Assembly: GCF_003663825.1 (NCBI RefSeq)
Contig: NZ_RCCC01000001.1
Location: 1,496,501-1,560,500, forward strand
Length of the DNA: 64,000 nt
Reading direction: 5' to 3'
DNA from: Acidovorax sp. 106
Lineage (GTDB): Bacteria > Pseudomonadota > Gammaproteobacteria > Burkholderiales > Burkholderiaceae_C
The notes beneath the pieces were generated by a model that worked only from the letters and a program-made list of their open reading frames with translations, was not told the DNA's origin and made no database searches. Shown piece after piece: positions 61,601 through 64,000 of this stretch. Within the stretch, counting starts at the first letter, position 1; each line of letters starts with the position of its first letter. Both the position numbers and the translations under genes were made by a program.

Positions 61601-62414
61601 CCAGGGCAACAAGCTCAGGGGCAAAGGCGGTGGTCAGGTTCTTGGCTTGCCCGATGCGCCTTGCTAACTCCACCTTGCCGCTGGCAGACAGCTGCTGCAG
61701 CAAGGCCCGCACGGCCTCGGGGTGGGTCAGCATGTAGTCGGCCACCTCGGTGGGTTCCACCAGTCCGCGAAAGCGGTCGGAGTAGTAGCTGTCGAGCCCC
61801 TTGCGCTCAAACACCAGTTGCAGCACGAGGGTTTCGTCCAACCCCTCGTGCGCCAACAACTGGGCAAACAAGGGCACGCGCCAGGCGCGCCGCTGGGTCA
61901 GGTCGTGTTGGTTGCTGTGCCCACCAAAGGAGGCGTGCAGCGCGTCGTTGACGAGGTATTGCAACCAATCAGGAATGGGCGCGCCGGGGTGGTCCAGCGA
62001 CTTGCCCTGGTCGCCCGCCGCCAGCACCTTGCCCAGCCGCACGATCACCTCCAGCGGCACCGGGTGCGTGGCCACGCTGTCGTAAAACGCAGCGCGGCCC
62101 GCCATGCTTTTGTCGCCCGCGCTTTGCGACTTGCCACCATGCCCGGCATGGAAACCCCAGCGCAGGCGGCCGGGCTGGCCCAGCAGGTTGCTGCTGACCT
62201 CGGAAGGGGTGACGCAAGCCAAGTCCTGCAGCACGCCTTCTTCAGTGCCCTCGGTGATGAATGCCAGCGCGCGCTCTGCCACACGGGGGGCCGAGAGGGT
62301 GCCCAGCGGCTCCATGGCCTGGCGCAGCAGGTTGGTCTGGCTGGCAGTCAATGCACCCACATCGCTAGTGGCAGATCCCAGTACGGCCTTCACCATCTTG
62401 TCGAGCAATCCCAT
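58605..62414 (-). CDS. DUF4132 protein (YehI/MolR-like)
   Basis: About 1,269 residues, very large. The N-terminal two thirds are helical with HEAT-like repeats (VRALLQQLSASGKVELARRIG, IDSLVHTKSEVRIEAARWLADLKHTAAVPALTQALDKES). A DUF4132 domain lies near 1050-1250 (LFEAMCTGRVWPQAEW, LVQRLVWMELDAQGQC, FKDYKLAPLFAQM). E. coli YehI/MolR belong here; the function is unknown (an old molybdate link is unproven). ATG 62414 has AAGGG 6 nt upstream and is favoured over the ATG at 62420 which lies next to the Shine-Dalgarno. It follows the SWIM-type gene. Confidence 0.88.
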   Translation of the reverse strand: MGLLDKMVKAVLGSATSDVGALTASQTNLLRQAMEPLGTLSAPRVAERALAFITEGTEEGVLQDLACVTPSEVSSNLLGQPGRLRWGFHAGHGGKSQSAGDKSMAGRAAFYDSVATHPVPLEVIVRLGKVLAAGDQGKSLDHPGAPIPDWLQYLVNDALHASFGGHSNQHDLTQRRAWRVPLFAQLLAHEGLDETLVLQLVFERKGLDSYYSDRFRGLVEPTEVADYMLTHPEAVRALLQQLSASGKVELARRIGQAKNLTTAFAPELVALAVDGAKTTRAEAVKHLEGIPTEDRLRLLGALLREGETTQRTQAAELLARWPADTIAPLLEAALESETSKPVQQAIRAALNRLGAASDAQDQALPPAPEWTPFADTPLGDEALVLFESNLKDLLERARKAAEEEAEENKTAKHKYTWRQQHYAKMAKVSTEDLQAALKLLNGEGDKKDAQRVRNGEVANVVSAGNRLYTLPGFGPVHLVRWLTASHHWRSFWADDGFQKWLGQQPAGSVDLRALAAVFQRAGLPLEDVARAALCDYWNTPNAVDVLPPEQIWPFFAEHPEFIDEGLGLVAPPKRERNHWPLEMGATMRVLAIFPNIPARWMPRLMELALGEGKTHRPLAQKALAGVPDIGRSVIDSLVHTKSEVRIEAARWLADLKHTAAVPALTQALDKESRETVRAAFLTALEALGEDIAPRLAPALLLAEAKKGLKAKPPAGLAWFAMEGLPAARWADGSAVEPEITRWWVVLACKLKEPGGNALLTRYMGLLDSASRQALGSTVLRQFIAQDTRHPPLEEGIAYANQHAAQRYQRYQSGYQNAKPEYRQYYEADYAKSQEQVFEECKREKMGEYLGSAIGEKGILALAAHAPGHELVTLLQHYMRDHYQRRAQIEAMLEGAAPGNDPLVIQLLLGLSRRYRTASVQTKARTLVQEIADRNGWTQEQLADRTIPTAGLDDTGTLVLPYGDRTFTMVLDAAMKPELRNPEGKPIKALPEPRQNDDPAQTKDTKAQLSASKKELKQVIDLQTARLFEAMCTGRVWPQAEWTEYLQAHPIAGRLVQRLVWMELDAQGQCLQTFRPTEDGSLINTDDDEVTLADGSTLRLAHASLLDGAQASAWTGHFKDYKLAPLFAQMARKAPDIAFADDKGVAVREIKDREGWVSDTFTLRGTFTKLGYQRAQAEDGGFFYKYTKEFASAGVRVVMEFSGNCLPEENVAAALKTLSFENSKQRGWGDHSLPLAEVPPVLLAEAYGDYLALAKVCAGYDADWEKKMPW

Positions 62415-62600
62415 GGGCATCCCTTGTAGGTTCTGTGCAGAGGGGCGCCGCGACCTTTTTCAAAGAGTCTCGGCCCAAAAACCGAGGATTCTGGCAGCAG
62501 ACGGTGGCGATTCAAGAGCTTCGGCGCTGTCTCGATCAAGTTGCCTGCGATCGATGTGGCATATGTCGCGCGTTCGCCGCATTTGCCGCTCGGATGTGTA

Positions 62601-64000
62601 TCAAGGCGTATCGGATTCAGCACACAAAGGCAGGCCGTCCAGCTCCAAAGTCCACTGCGCCAGACAGGCCAGTGGCAGCAGGCTGTGGCTGCCGGGCGCG
62701 TGCAGATGGGTGTGCAAGGCGGCATCCAGCGTACGCAGGCCCACCGAGGCCAGCGCAGCGCGCGCCTGCACCAGGGCATCACGCTGCGCATCGGTCAGCG
62801 CCATGCGGCCCGTGGCGGCCTGGGTCTCCAGCACAGTCATCACCGGCTGCAGCAGGCGCTGGGCCAGCGTGGGCTGCGCCAGCGCCGGGGCGGCCTGCTG
62901 CTCTTTGCGCCACTGCATCAGCCGCAAGATGCGCTGCGCCAGCGGCGTGGGGCGAGCGGGCTCGGTGGCAAAGTCCAGCGACACGGCCTGCACCGTATCG
63001 CCCGTGGCACCGGCCGACACACCGCTGATGAGCACCGCCACGGGCACCAGCAAGGTCTCGGCCCCGGTGCGCTCCACACGCACGAGCACGGCATGGATGG
63101 GGGCCTGCCGGGCGGTGAGGCGGTCCAGGTTGTCCAGGCGCAGCGCGGTCTCGTCGCTGACGGGAACGGTCAGGCGCAGCCACCGGCCCGCCTCGTCCTG
63201 CAATGCCCAGTGCAACTGCTGGCGGGTCTCGTCCAGCACCGGGGCGTGGGTGCGACTGGGGCGCAGCAGCAGCATATCCACCGGCTCACCGCCCAGGCCG
63301 GTGGCGGCCTGCAGCGGCCCGCGCAAGTCGGCCCAGCGGCCACAACCCAGCGTGGCCAGGCGCGGATCGTCGGCCCGCCAGGCGGGGGCGACACTGGCGC
63401 GGCTGGCGCCGCCCACGGCCAGGCGGCCATCGTCGGCCAAGCGGGGCTGCTCCAGCTGCAACGGCGCCTGGCACAGCTTGTGCGCCGCCCCGGCACCGGG
63501 CCAAACGGCCAGCGTGGCCCAGGCGGCGTGGCGAGAAAACCCCGGGTCGCCGCCATCGGGGCGCGCCAGTGTGGCCTGCAGCAGGCGCTGGCCGTCCATG
63601 TCCCACAGCCCCAGGGTCAGGCCGCGCGCACCGCCCAGCGTTTGCCACCAGTAGGCCCCCAGCGGCAGCAGGGCCAGCGTGGCGGTCTCGTCAAAATCAC
63701 GCCGTACACGACCGCGCAGCAACGCCAAGGTGTCGGGCGTCGCCTCGGGGGCGCACAGCGCCACGCACAGGGCATGCGTGCGGGCCATCAGGGCCAGTGC
63801 GTCGGCCTCCAGCGTGCGGTGGTCACGCCGCTCCAGAGCGTCGACCATACCGGCCAGGTTGCGCAGCAGTGCCGCCAGGCGCGGCAGGCCCTCGCCCCGG
63901 GCCGACATATTCAGCGCCAGCAGCTGGGCACTCGACAGGCGGCTCACGTGCGACAGCCCGCCTCGCAGCAGCTCGCTCAGCAGCGCTTGCACCTGCTGCA
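62601..64000 (-). CDS. Large protein C-terminal part (SWIM zinc-finger / YehQ-like by context; 5' end off window)
   Basis: The frame is open from the right edge to a stop at 62601, about 466 residues visible. The residues form no domain with clear motifs (SQLLALNMSARGEGLPRLAALL, GYWWQ-type YWWQTLGGARGLTLGLWDMDGQRL). In related clusters a SWIM zinc-finger protein (YehQ) precedes the DUF4132 gene, and the size and position fit, but the SWIM motif itself would lie outside the window and cannot be seen. Confidence 0.55.
   Translation of the reverse strand, partial: QQVQALLSELLRGGLSHVSRLSSAQLLALNMSARGEGLPRLAALLRNLAGMVDALERRDHRTLEADALALMARTHALCVALCAPEATPDTLALLRGRVRRDFDETATLALLPLGAYWWQTLGGARGLTLGLWDMDGQRLLQATLARPDGGDPGFSRHAAWATLAVWPGAGAAHKLCQAPLQLEQPRLADDGRLAVGGASRASVAPAWRADDPRLATLGCGRWADLRGPLQAATGLGGEPVDMLLLRPSRTHAPVLDETRQQLHWALQDEAGRWLRLTVPVSDETALRLDNLDRLTARQAPIHAVLVRVERTGAETLLVPVAVLISGVSAGATGDTVQAVSLDFATEPARPTPLAQRILRLMQWRKEQQAAPALAQPTLAQRLLQPVMTVLETQAATGRMALTDAQRDALVQARAALASVGLRTLDAALHTHLHAPGSHSLLPLACLAQWTLELDGLPLCAESDTP

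Noticed and set aside
1..64000. tRNA, rRNA, CRISPR array, intact insertion sequence or prophage genes
   Set aside because: I looked for these on both strands and saw no tRNA-like folds, transposase, integrase or phage structural genes; the mobile signal is limited to small repeats.

Overview
The window is GC-rich, gene-dense chromosomal DNA that looks like a beta-proteobacterium of the family Comamonadaceae (Acidovorax-like). The basis is a MetX-MetW pair, a Bug-family solute-binding protein next to a tricarballylate (tcu) locus, the sequence character of the proteins, and many copies of an AT-rich extragenic repeat (core AGCGCTTxxxxxTAAGCGCTAGAG) that I associate with this family. The family placement is inference; no rRNA or tRNA gene is present to confirm it.

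Layout. 1-3.6 kb: the 3' end of a cyclic beta-1,2-glucan synthase-like gene, two tandem Crp/Fnr-type regulators and a BON-domain lipoprotein. 3.7-10.2 kb (minus): an operon of MHYT hybrid histidine kinase, HD-GYP response regulator and Tat-exported flavoprotein. 10.4-17.4 kb (minus): a membrane polyamine-aminopropyltransferase, a Fur-type TonB siderophore receptor, then DUF350, DUF4178 and SPFH/SHOCT genes, which look like parts of one membrane-stress module. 17.6-24.3 kb: DUF2061, apt, a large GGDEF-EAL protein and a Kef-type antiporter. 24.3-27.5 kb (plus): kdsD-kdsC-lptC for LPS biogenesis and export, then an SDR gene. 27.5-28.9 kb: two glycine-rich RRM proteins with a shared leader. 29.0-31.7 kb: a yybP-ykoY-type Mn riboswitch before an UPF0016/GDT1 Mn exporter-like gene, then a SAM-II riboswitch and terminator before metX-metW. 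31.7-36.4 kb: quinone-reductase-like protein, diguanylate cyclase, M20 peptidase and alpha/beta hydrolase.

36.7-42.3 kb (plus) is a coherent ubiquinone locus: ubiU, ubiV, ubiT, a DGC-domain cysteine protein, ubiX and ubiD, with an FNR-like site upstream. This gathers the O2-independent hydroxylation proteins and the decarboxylation pair in one place. 42.3-51.1 kb holds tautomerase, F420-type reductase, LysR, GNAT, Nudix, Bug protein, TcuB, TcuA, a TcuR-like LysR and a low-GC lipoprotein. mnmA follows.

52.8-64 kb (minus) is the best candidate for an undescribed system: a YehQ-like fragment running off the edge, a DUF4132 protein (YehI-like, about 1,270 residues), a DUF3592-like membrane protein, a Bax-inhibitor-1 protein, a MoxR AAA+ ATPase (YehL-like) and DUF5682 (YehM-like). 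A VWA partner is expected but not seen in the window.

A second theme is repeats. At least four dispersed families occur, and three genes (SDR, tcuA, DUF5682) carry repeat sequence inside their reading frames.
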